Of a stretch of 64,000 nucleotides of DNA, positions 52,372 to 60,169 are shown in pieces (positions within the stretch are counted from its first letter, which is position 1; each line of letters opens with the position of its first letter). Position numbers and translations under genes: made by a program. The notes under the pieces were generated by a model. That model was not told the origin of the DNA. It did no database searches and was given only the letters and a program-made list of their open reading frames with translations. The stretch is from Paenibacillus sp. JCM 10914 (GTDB lineage: Bacteria; Bacillota; Bacilli; Paenibacillales; Paenibacillaceae), in NCBI RefSeq assembly GCF_001315105.1, contig NZ_BAZR01000008.1, positions 1-64,000 of the forward strand, in the 5' to 3' direction.

Positions 52372-55026
52372 ATGACAACCGGAACATCGGTTTTTTCGTT
52401 GGATCAAGAGGCAATGGATCGATTAGAGATGAAGTTTGCAGAGCGGCAGGTCTTCGCCGAAGCCCGGAAGCATGAGCTGTTCGACGTGTTACATGCCGAT
52501 GTAAGCGAGGAAGAGACGTGGGCGCTGAAATATTTGTATGCTTACATGCCGGTCAACGATCTTGCTGATTACGACGGGGCCTTGTTCCTCAGCCATGTAC
52601 GCAGGGCGTTGGCGATTCGCAGACGGGTGCCTTGGGGGGAGCGGGTGCCGGATCATCTGTTCCTGCACTTCGTGCTGCCGTATCGGGTGAATACGGAGAA
52701 TATCGAAGATTCTCGCGGTATCCTATACCACGAGCTGGCGGAGCGGACGAAGCATTTGTCGATGGCCGATGCCATCTTGGAAGTGAACTACTGGTGTCAT
52801 GAGAAGGCAACCTATATCGGCAGTGATCTGCGCACGGTCTCTCCGTTGACCATGATCCGCAATGCACGGGGGCGGTGCGGAGAGGAATCCACGTTGGCCG
52901 TAGCTGCGCTGCGTAGCATTGGCATCCCCGCCCGTCAGGTGTATACGCCCCGCTGGGCGCATTGTGACAGCAACCATGCATGGGTAGAAGCGTGGGCTGA
53001 CGGAACGTGGTACTTCATTGGCGCCTGCGAGCCGGAAGCGTCGCTGAATCAAGGCTGGTTTACGCCTCCCGCGCGCCGGGCGATGTTGATCGACACGCGA
53101 ATCTTCGCCGAATATCCGGGACCGGAAGAGATTACCTATGCCGATAAAGGATATACGGAGATTAATCTGCTTGATCATTACACGCGGGCACGCTCCCTGC
53201 AAGTGAAGGTACTGGATAGCATGGGAGGGCCGGTGGCTGACGCCGTGGTACGCTTTGAACTTTATAATATGGCGGAATTCTATCCGATTGCGAGTCTGAA
53301 GACGGACCTTGCAGGAAGCGTCTCCTTCAAGACGGGTTACGGAGATCTGTTAATTCGGGCTGTGGCTGGCGATATATGGAGCGAGATCAAGATTTCCGGC
53401 TCCGCGACTCAGGATGGGGAGTGCGTCGAGCTGGTTCTGAACATTTCGGAGCAGCCGCGGGGAACGGTCGATTTCGATATGGTTCCACCCCCGGAGGGGA
53501 TGGGGGAGCACGGACCGATTGTAACCGAAGAGGAGCGGCAGCGGCATCAGCGCCGATTGGAGGAAGGCACGGCGATTCGGACCGGTTACGAGGGTACTTT
53601 CCTCGGAGAGGAGCAGGCGGCGAAGCTTGCACGCTTCGCGGGCCTTCCGCCCGAACGGGTGTGGCATGTTCTGCAGAAGGCACGAGGCAACAGCAGGGAG
53701 ATTGCAGCCTTCCTGGAGGAGCGATCCGCGCCATACGGAGCTTGGCCGCTCCGGTTGTTGGAATCGCTGCATGATAAGGATTTGATCGACACCTTCCGTC
53801 CCGCATTGGATGATCATCTGCAGGGAGCTTTGGCATATCGCGGCGACTGGCCGGAGGAACTGTTCGTTCCCTACATTCTCTGCCCGCGGGTTCAGTTCGA
53901 GATGATTGTGCCTTACCGCAGCTTGTTTCGCGGTGCCTTTACTGCTGACGAGATCGCAAGGTATCGAAGAGATCCGGCAATGCTTGCGCGTGAGTTAGAA
54001 CACGACTTTCAGATTTGGGATGACGTACCCAATTTGAGAGGGAAGGGGAATCCGGTCGGCACTTATAATTTGAAGAAAGGCGATGCTATATCGCTGAGTA
54101 TCCTATTCGTTGCCGTGTGTCGCAGCCTGGGAATTCCATCGCGTCTGCATCCCGGTGAGCAGAAGCCTCAATATTGGGCTGAGGGAAGCTGGGTCAACGC
54201 CGTGTTTACGCTTGCTGATTCGGAAGTGCTTGGGATTGGTAATTACGAACCAGGACGTGGTCAGAAGCTATGGGGCAAGCTGCAGTTGGTGAAAGATTCG
54301 AATGCGCCGAGCGATACGCCGGCTGCTTCCTATGGAGAGAACTTCAGCTTTGCGAGGCTCGAGAACGGGGCCTATAAGAACTTGCATTATTCTTACGGTA
54401 GTAAGAATGTCTATGATGAACCCTATGAAGTTGAGCCCGGCGATTACCGCATGACGTCCGGTATTCGTCTGAAGGACGGCACGGTCCGGGTCCGATTTAC
54501 GTACTTTACGATTCGGGAGCATGAGACGGTCGAAGTGTGTTTGACCTTCCGGGAGGCGAAGGAGGATATACCAGAACTGGGCTCTATGAGCCGCAGTCAC
54601 CGTTTGACCCTGTTGGACGGAAACCCTGCCGACCTCGAGGAACTTATCGGAGCGGGCGATGCGATGGTGTCCTGGATTGAACCGGAGCGCGAGCCGACAA
54701 AGCATCTGCTGCGCGAACTGAGCGAGTTGGCAGAGCCGCTGGATCAGCTTGGGGTTCCGATTATTCTGATTATCGGCGATTCCGAGTGGGCGACTTCTTT
54801 CACGCCGGCGACCCTCTCCAAGCTGCCGGCGACAACCGTGTTTGCCCGTGATTCGGACTATTCGGGTTTGTCAGAACTGCGATCCATCTCCGATGAAGCC
54901 GGCGCGGGATTTCCTTACCTGATGGTGCTGGATCGCACCAATCAAATACGTTATCAGTCCTCCGGCTATAAGCTCGGTACCGGGAAGGAAGCGGTGCAGA
55001 TCTTGACGGGGATATCCAAAGAGTGA
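52372..55026 (+). CDS. Tandem transglutaminase-fold protein, 884 residues
   Basis: Large cytoplasmic protein. Domain 1 (about 100-240) is a transglutaminase/PNGase-superfamily fold: catalytic C169 in NARGRCGEESTLAVAALRSIG, H202 in NHAWVEAW, then YFIGACEPEASLNQGWF where the usual Asp aligns with G217. A beta domain follows (about 265-385), then a short helical segment about 413-450 (ARFAGLPPERVWHVLQKARG) reminiscent of UBA-like bundles. Domain 3 (about 540-660) repeats the fold (AISLSILFVAVCRSLGIPSR), but Ala replaces the catalytic Cys. The C-terminal about 95 residues look thioredoxin-like without CxxC. Starts seven bases after the CBM9-like gene. Confidence 0.85.
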   Translation: MTTGTSVFSLDQEAMDRLEMKFAERQVFAEARKHELFDVLHADVSEEETWALKYLYAYMPVNDLADYDGALFLSHVRRALAIRRRVPWGERVPDHLFLHFVLPYRVNTENIEDSRGILYHELAERTKHLSMADAILEVNYWCHEKATYIGSDLRTVSPLTMIRNARGRCGEESTLAVAALRSIGIPARQVYTPRWAHCDSNHAWVEAWADGTWYFIGACEPEASLNQGWFTPPARRAMLIDTRIFAEYPGPEEITYADKGYTEINLLDHYTRARSLQVKVLDSMGGPVADAVVRFELYNMAEFYPIASLKTDLAGSVSFKTGYGDLLIRAVAGDIWSEIKISGSATQDGECVELVLNISEQPRGTVDFDMVPPPEGMGEHGPIVTEEERQRHQRRLEEGTAIRTGYEGTFLGEEQAAKLARFAGLPPERVWHVLQKARGNSREIAAFLEERSAPYGAWPLRLLESLHDKDLIDTFRPALDDHLQGALAYRGDWPEELFVPYILCPRVQFEMIVPYRSLFRGAFTADEIARYRRDPAMLARELEHDFQIWDDVPNLRGKGNPVGTYNLKKGDAISLSILFVAVCRSLGIPSRLHPGEQKPQYWAEGSWVNAVFTLADSEVLGIGNYEPGRGQKLWGKLQLVKDSNAPSDTPAASYGENFSFARLENGAYKNLHYSYGSKNVYDEPYEVEPGDYRMTSGIRLKDGTVRVRFTYFTIREHETVEVCLTFREAKEDIPELGSMSRSHRLTLLDGNPADLEELIGAGDAMVSWIEPEREPTKHLLRELSELAEPLDQLGVPIILIIGDSEWATSFTPATLSKLPATTVFARDSDYSGLSELRSISDEAGAGFPYLMVLDRTNQIRYQSSGYKLGTGKEAVQILTGISKE

Positions 55027-55044
55027 AATGAGGTGCAGACAAGG

Positions 55045-56079
55045 ATGAAGCAACATTTGGTAATCGGGTATGCCGTGGATTCGGTGCTGCCCGAGATGAC
55101 CCGGGATAATTTAATGAAGCTGACGCATCTGAACGTGGCTTTCGGACATGTGAAAGATGATCAGATTACGACGGAACGGGTAAAGAACGGCGAGGCTGTA
55201 CAGCGTATCAAGCGTGAGCATCCGCATCTGACGATACTGTTATCAGTCGGTGGCTGGGGAGCCGGTGGCTTCTCGGAAGCGGCTTCTACCGAAGCGGGAA
55301 GAAGCGCGATGGCTGCTTCGGCGATACGTGTATTGGAGGAGTTCCCGTTTGACGGCATCGATTTGGATTGGGAATATCCGTCTTATGGCGAGGCAGGCAT
55401 TGCTTCGAGTGCGGATGATAAGCGCAATTTCACGTTGCTATTGCAAGCGATGCGCGAGGCGTTAAATGCCAAGGGTGCACGCGATGGACGTCATTACCTG
55501 CTCACGATTGCCGCTGGAGCTGACCAATATTATGTGGATGGTACCGATATGGCTGAAGCCGTACAGTATCTGGATTACGTTCAGCTCATGACATACGATA
55601 TGCGCGGCGGGTTTCAAGTGCTGACAGGGCATCATACAAACTTGTACACGCCAACGGGAGATCTGTTTCGAATCAGTACCGACGCCTCCGTGCGGATCTT
55701 TGTGGCGGCGGGAGTGCCAAGAGAGAAGATCGTGATTGGTGCGGCATTCTACTCCCGCAAGTGGAACGAGGTGCCGGATCGAAATCACGGACTCCATCAG
55801 ATGGCAGGCACGACCGGCGGCTATGGCCCATCCTATGCCGTCCTGGCGGCTGAGTATATCAATAAGAATGGATATACCCGTTATTGGGATGCGGAGGCGT
55901 GCGCTCCGTATCTGTTTAACGGTTCGAGCCTGATCTCCTACGATGATGAAGAATCCATTCTTCATAAGTGTCGATATGTGATGGATGAGGAGCTCGCTGG
56001 CATCATGTTCTGGGAATACAGCAACGATAAGGCGGGACAGTTGTTAGATGTGATGGATCGAACTTTGAAAGGGAGATAA
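55045..56079 (+). CDS. GH18 chitinase-family glycosidase
   Basis: 344 residues, cytoplasmic. DGIDLDWEYP gives the DxxDxDxE catalytic motif (acid E near residue 114), SVGGWG on strand 3, YVQLMTYDM on strand 6, and IMFWEYSNDKAG at the end of the barrel. Cuts beta-1,4 GlcNAc linkages by substrate-assisted catalysis; could be a chitinase or an endo-beta-N-acetylglucosaminidase. RBS GAGGTG before ATG 55045. Last gene of the fucosidase operon, which points to a substrate with both fucose and GlcNAc. Confidence 0.92.
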   Translation: MKQHLVIGYAVDSVLPEMTRDNLMKLTHLNVAFGHVKDDQITTERVKNGEAVQRIKREHPHLTILLSVGGWGAGGFSEAASTEAGRSAMAASAIRVLEEFPFDGIDLDWEYPSYGEAGIASSADDKRNFTLLLQAMREALNAKGARDGRHYLLTIAAGADQYYVDGTDMAEAVQYLDYVQLMTYDMRGGFQVLTGHHTNLYTPTGDLFRISTDASVRIFVAAGVPREKIVIGAAFYSRKWNEVPDRNHGLHQMAGTTGGYGPSYAVLAAEYINKNGYTRYWDAEACAPYLFNGSSLISYDDEESILHKCRYVMDEELAGIMFWEYSNDKAGQLLDVMDRTLKGR

Positions 56080-56100
56080 TCCAAGACATAATAAGAAAAA

Positions 56101-56137
56101 CCAAGCCGGGCGATACTAGCGTCCGGCTTGGCTTTGT
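56101..56137. terminator. Bidirectional terminator between GH18 and AraC sensor
   Basis: CCAAGCCGG-N13-CCGGCTTGG, followed on + by CTTTGTT and preceded by AAAAA (T-run on -). Confidence 0.88.
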
Positions 56138-56144
56138 TAAATTG

Positions 56145-58439
56145 CTATCCCGTCTCTTCATCATCCTCATCGTCCTGCGAATCGCCGTTCTGAGCGTACT
56201 GCTTACGGTATTGTCCAGGCGTCATTCCGGTCTCCTTCTTGAATTTACGGATGAAGTTCGGGGTATCCAGATAACCGACGCGCGTGATGATGTCCTTCAA
56301 TGGATCAGACGTATTCAGCAGCTGCCGGATAATTTCGTCCATTCTTTTCTGCCAGATATATTGCGTGAAATTCATGCCCACTTTTTCTTTGAAGGAGCGG
56401 CTGAAATAAGATGAAGAGATGGAGAATTTCGAAGAGATGGTGCCAAGACTAAGATCGTAATCCGTGAAATGCTCATCCATATAGGTGACGATCTCATCCA
56501 TCAGAGAACTTTCCTCGGTCTCGCTCTTGGTTTCGACATGTGCGCATATATCGGCGGCCAGCGACACCAGCTTCTTTTCCAGCTCCTCCAGGGAGTCATA
56601 GGAAGTGATTTTCGGCAACTGATCCACAACATGATACATCCCGATCTCCGCGGCCGTCTTCAGCATCGTGTTCAGAATATCGAAGCAAATACAGCGGAGC
56701 AGTGGAACCGGCGGAGTCTCTGCCTTAAGACTGCTGAGTGCCGAATTCACCATCTGCACAGCTACGTCGTAGCTGCCTTGCTTCAGACTCTGCACGAGCT
56801 TAAGCAAGATATCCTTCTGCACCCAGAAGGAAGCGTTTCCATCTTGAGCTCCAGACAGCGCGTTGAAGTAGGTGGTCCCGCCTTGACCGTGCAACATGGA
56901 AGCTTCAAAAGCGGTGGATGCTTCGATATAAGATTGATTGAGCTGCTCCGGATAGCTGTATCGATTGCCGATGCCGATCGCCGGATACGCGCCGGTATGG
57001 TTAGCGGCGGTTAATTTTAAGGAATCTACGATGGGCTCCATCAGGGCTTGCAGACTGGCTTCATGGCCCGTTTCGGTATGGAAGCCGACGATTAGGGCGA
57101 AGTGATCAGGCTGTGGCAGCTCCACGCCGTAGGCATACGCATCATGCTCAGGCAAATCCACTTCGTGCAGCTGTTGAATGGCAGACCAGCGTTCCTGACG
57201 CTCGTCTTCTGGAAAAGCGTCTGCTTCCCAGCCCATATACATCACAAAATAATGGGAGTAGTTGAAGCGAATGCCGAGCTGCTCCTTAAACTCTGCGGGC
57301 AATTCCCCGGTATGGCCGTGCTTGAGCAGCATAAGCAGAACGTGATTTCGGGCGTAGGGCTCCTGATAATCGACGCGCTGACTGTAATCGTGCAGCGTCT
57401 TCTTGATCCATTCGAGCTCGTTGGCAGTAGAGAACGACTCAGGTTCATTTTTGAGACGGATGAAATCCATTAAATCGGATATGGGATGGTACTGTCTTCG
57501 GGCCAGCATGATGGCAAGAATGGTTCCGGTTACGACCACCAGGGAGAACACTAGCACAATGAAAGTACGAATATGAACGATTCTGCCGAAGAACTGACTG
57601 CTTGGCATCGCCGCAACATATGTCCAACCCGAATCGGATTTGACTGATACAACCGAATGGGCCTCGTGATTTAACGAAAGGCTGTGGGTCCCTGGTTCCA
57701 GTTGAAACAGGGTGTTCATATCCTGCTCCGTGATAGTTTCTCCGCGATGGGTGGAGGCCAGGACTTGTCCGTAGTTGTCGAATATGTAGGTCATTCCATG
57801 GTAGTCGCTCAGAATCGAGTCAATCAGTCCGGTCAAATTCGACTCGTGAATCAAATACATCACCGTACCGTGGGCAGGGGTGTTATTCGGCGCGATCGGT
57901 ACGAGATAAGCCAGCATGGAATGATGGGCATTCGTTCCCTTGACGACCTGTTCGGCAGGGCGCATAGTCGGGAAGGGGACCGTATTCAGGTCGTTGATCA
58001 GATCCGTTTCGTTCCAGGTATTGAATTTGTAGCGGCCAGTAAAGACATCGAGGTTCTCAAATCCCTGGGAAGAGTAAATATTGTGATCACCGCGGAAGTA
58101 GAGGAATAATTCATCAATGATCGAACTGGTTGCCTTGTATTTCACCAAAGCCCCGATCGACTCCCGGCTGTAATAAGGATGGTGTGTCCAATAACGCGTA
58201 AGCTGCTCGTCATAGGCGATCCGAAACGCGATGTCCTGCAGTTCCTTCATTCGTTCATCGATTACGGTCTTGGCTTGAGTCAATTGGTTGACGTTCGTCT
58301 GCTCGATTTCCGATTGAAGCGTATTCACGGCATTGTGATAAATGATGACGGTCAATATAACAAGAGGTATAAGAAAAATGGAGATATACGATAGGGTATA
58401 CTTAAGCAAAAGCTTGGACTTGAAGTGATTCCATCTCAT
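56145..58439 (-). CDS. Membrane-bound AraC-family sensor-regulator (YesS/YtdP-like)
   Basis: 764 residues, a one-component membrane regulator. TM1 about 13-35, extracytoplasmic Cache-like sensor about 36-290, TM2 about 295-318, cytoplasmic linker including a YesN-like middle domain, and C-terminal AraC double HTH about 655-750 (DLSLGTISSKFSISSSYFSR; ITRVGYLDTPNFIRKFKKETG). Acidic tail QDDEDDEETG. Convergent with the fucosidase operon and very likely its regulator, sensing the oligosaccharide outside. RBS is weak. Compare the two-gene YesM/YesN solution at 3-6 kb. Confidence 0.9.
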   Translation of the reverse strand: MRWNHFKSKLLLKYTLSYISIFLIPLVILTVIIYHNAVNTLQSEIEQTNVNQLTQAKTVIDERMKELQDIAFRIAYDEQLTRYWTHHPYYSRESIGALVKYKATSSIIDELFLYFRGDHNIYSSQGFENLDVFTGRYKFNTWNETDLINDLNTVPFPTMRPAEQVVKGTNAHHSMLAYLVPIAPNNTPAHGTVMYLIHESNLTGLIDSILSDYHGMTYIFDNYGQVLASTHRGETITEQDMNTLFQLEPGTHSLSLNHEAHSVVSVKSDSGWTYVAAMPSSQFFGRIVHIRTFIVLVFSLVVVTGTILAIMLARRQYHPISDLMDFIRLKNEPESFSTANELEWIKKTLHDYSQRVDYQEPYARNHVLLMLLKHGHTGELPAEFKEQLGIRFNYSHYFVMYMGWEADAFPEDERQERWSAIQQLHEVDLPEHDAYAYGVELPQPDHFALIVGFHTETGHEASLQALMEPIVDSLKLTAANHTGAYPAIGIGNRYSYPEQLNQSYIEASTAFEASMLHGQGGTTYFNALSGAQDGNASFWVQKDILLKLVQSLKQGSYDVAVQMVNSALSSLKAETPPVPLLRCICFDILNTMLKTAAEIGMYHVVDQLPKITSYDSLEELEKKLVSLAADICAHVETKSETEESSLMDEIVTYMDEHFTDYDLSLGTISSKFSISSSYFSRSFKEKVGMNFTQYIWQKRMDEIIRQLLNTSDPLKDIITRVGYLDTPNFIRKFKKETGMTPGQYRKQYAQNGDSQDDEDDEETG

Positions 58440-58692
58440 ATTCTATGAACCCCCCGATTAATGGATGGCAGTTAGCGAAGGTCCGCTCACAACCATGGAG
58501 CCGCTAAGCTTACGGCGACAAGCGTTTCGTTATCTATATATAAAAATACTAGGAGAACTCCTCTAATAAATCAATGGAACTTTTCCGATTTTTGATGGAA
58601 TCATGCCAAAAGTCACAGACAAGTACAAAAAAACCAAAGCCAGCAGGGCTCCGGTTAAGGGGATAGGCTAAGCGGACGACGAGGATCAAGGT

Positions 58693-59089
58693 TTAGCTAC
58701 AAGCATAGGGGGCAACGCGATGCTTCGTGGCCTGCTCGTAATCGTAGGCCATGCCGAGCAGTTCGGCCTCGCTCCACATCTTTACCGACAAACGCGATGG
58801 AGAACGGCGAACCGCTCTTATAGTAACCGGCAGGCACGGTGACGAGAGGTACACCGGCAATATGGATCTCGGGAACGGTGGTGTCGGCAATTTTGTCCTC
58901 GCTGTCAAGCAGGGGTGTTTCCTTGTACATCTGAGGAAATACGAGTGCATCGAGATGATGTTGATCCATCACATCGTTAAAGATATGAAGATATTTCGTT
59001 CTGACCTCGGAGAACTTGGATAAATCGGGGACCGCGCTTGGATTTTTCAAGGCATCTTCATATCTGGCAAGCGCTGATAAATAACACAA
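58693..59089 (-). pseudogene. Amidase gene remnant (C-terminal part, truncated and frameshifted)
   Basis: Only the last about 130 residues of an amidase-signature protein remain: RYEDALKNPSAVPDLSKFSE, LDALVFPQMYKETPLLD, IHIAGVPLVTVPAGYYKSG, SPFSIAFVGK, then in another frame MWSEAELLGMAYDYEQATKH. An extra A in AAAGATG (58781-58783 on +) breaks the frame. The catalytic Ser-Ser-Lys part is absent upstream, where the tatC terminator begins, so the gene is truly 5'-deleted, independent of the indel. Confidence 0.85.
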
Positions 59090-59095
59090 AAGAAG

Positions 59096-59148
59096 ACCCG
59101 TGAGTTCTAGACCGCCGATTGGTATTCAGAGGCCGACTAATCACGGGT
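59096..59148 (-). terminator. Terminator of the phoX-tatAC operon
   Basis: On the minus strand ACCCGTGA ... TCACGGGT encloses a second inner stem, followed by CTTCTTTTGT. Confidence 0.75.
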
Positions 59149-59192
59149 TATTCAACATTTTCGCCCAATTCGGGGGAACCGGACGTATTTAC

Positions 59193-59978
59193 TTAGACGC
59201 TGCTTTCCGCTTGCGGAGCCTGCAGTTGTTTGCGATAGACGAATCTTGAGATTGTGACGCTGATCTCGTACAACAGAAACAACGGGACAATGACGATCAG
59301 ATCGGACATGACATCCGGCGGCGTAATGGTGACCGCCACGATGCAGAGCAGGAAGTAGGCTGATTTGCGCAGCTTGGCGAGCCGAAACGGATTCACGATG
59401 CCGAGTTTGGTCAGAAAGACCACGATGGCCGGCATTTCGAACAGGAATCCGAATGGAACGGTCATATGAATCATGAATGTGAAATATTTTTGCGCTGTAT
59501 ACATCGTTTGGAACTCTCCTTCCGCCATCCGCTGCATAAACTGCAGGACCATCGGGAACAGCACAAAGTATCCAAAGCAGATGCCAGCCACGAACAGCAC
59601 GCTGATCACAGAGATGAGCAGCGTGGCTGAACGGTCTGTTCCTTCCGGCAGTGCCGGCTGCACGAACCGCCATACTTGATATGCCGCGATCGGCAGGGTA
59701 ACGGTAACGGCGACAACGCCTGCGATGATCATGTACACCCACATCACTTCGGAGGGACCCAGCAGCACGAGCTGTTGTTGCATGCCACGAACCAGCCAGT
59801 GGTAGATCTCCTCGACGTAGATGAAGGCAGCCGCCATCGCCACGAGAAACGCAATCAGCGTGCGGATCAGGCGTTTCCGCATCTCTTCCAAATGCTCAAT
59901 CGCGCTCTGGTCGTTCGGATTAACTGTGCTGCTTGTTGGCAGCGGCAGTAGCTTGCGGAGCATCGTCTTTCTTCTCAT
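59193..59978 (-). CDS. tatC: Sec-independent translocase TatC
   Basis: About 260 residues, six membrane helices. [13 protein letters not shown] at the conserved N-terminus (twin-arginine receptor site), [14 protein letters not shown], and [14 protein letters not shown] with the key Glu. Overlaps tatA by about 59 bases in another frame. ATG 59978 is best spaced from GGAGAGG; ATG 59984 abuts it and ATG 59963 is possible. Receptor for the Tat system that likely serves PhoX, encoded upstream. Confidence 0.94.
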   Translation of the reverse strand: MRRKTMLRKLLPLPTSSTVNPNDQSAIEHLEEMRKRLIRTLIAFLVAMAAAFIYVEEIYHWLVRGMQQQLVLLGPSEVMWVYMIIAGVVAVTVTLPIAAYQVWRFVQPALPEGTDRSATLLISVISVLFVAGICFGYFVLFPMVLQFMQRMAEGEFQTMYTAQKYFTFMIHMTVPFGFLFEMPAIVVFLTKLGIVNPFRLAKLRKSAYFLLCIVAVTITPPDVMSDLIVIVPLFLLYEISVTISRFVYRKQLQAPQAESSV

Positions 59979-60141
59979 TCTCATCCTCTCCGTTGATCAG
60001 ACCACGCGTCGCGCCCTTAAATTCGCTTAAGGTTCGCCCGAAAGCACGACCGAGCTCGGGTAGTTTGGATGGACCGAATATGATAAGTGCAATGATAAGA
60101 ATAAGAATCAGGCCACCGATTCCAATGTTACCAAACGGCAT
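59920..60141 (-). CDS. tatA: Tat translocase subunit TatA
   Basis: 73 residues: one membrane helix ([22 protein letters not shown]), the [14 protein letters not shown] hinge, and an amphipathic helix ([10 protein letters not shown]), then a charged tail. Preceded by AGGAGG. Middle gene of phoX-tatA-tatC; no TatB, as usual in Bacillota. Confidence 0.96.
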   Translation of the reverse strand: MPFGNIGIGGLILILIIALIIFGPSKLPELGRAFGRTLSEFKGATRGLINGEDENEKKDDAPQATAAANKQHS

Positions 60142-60169
60142 GTTGTTAACCTCCTACCCATAGGGGAAT

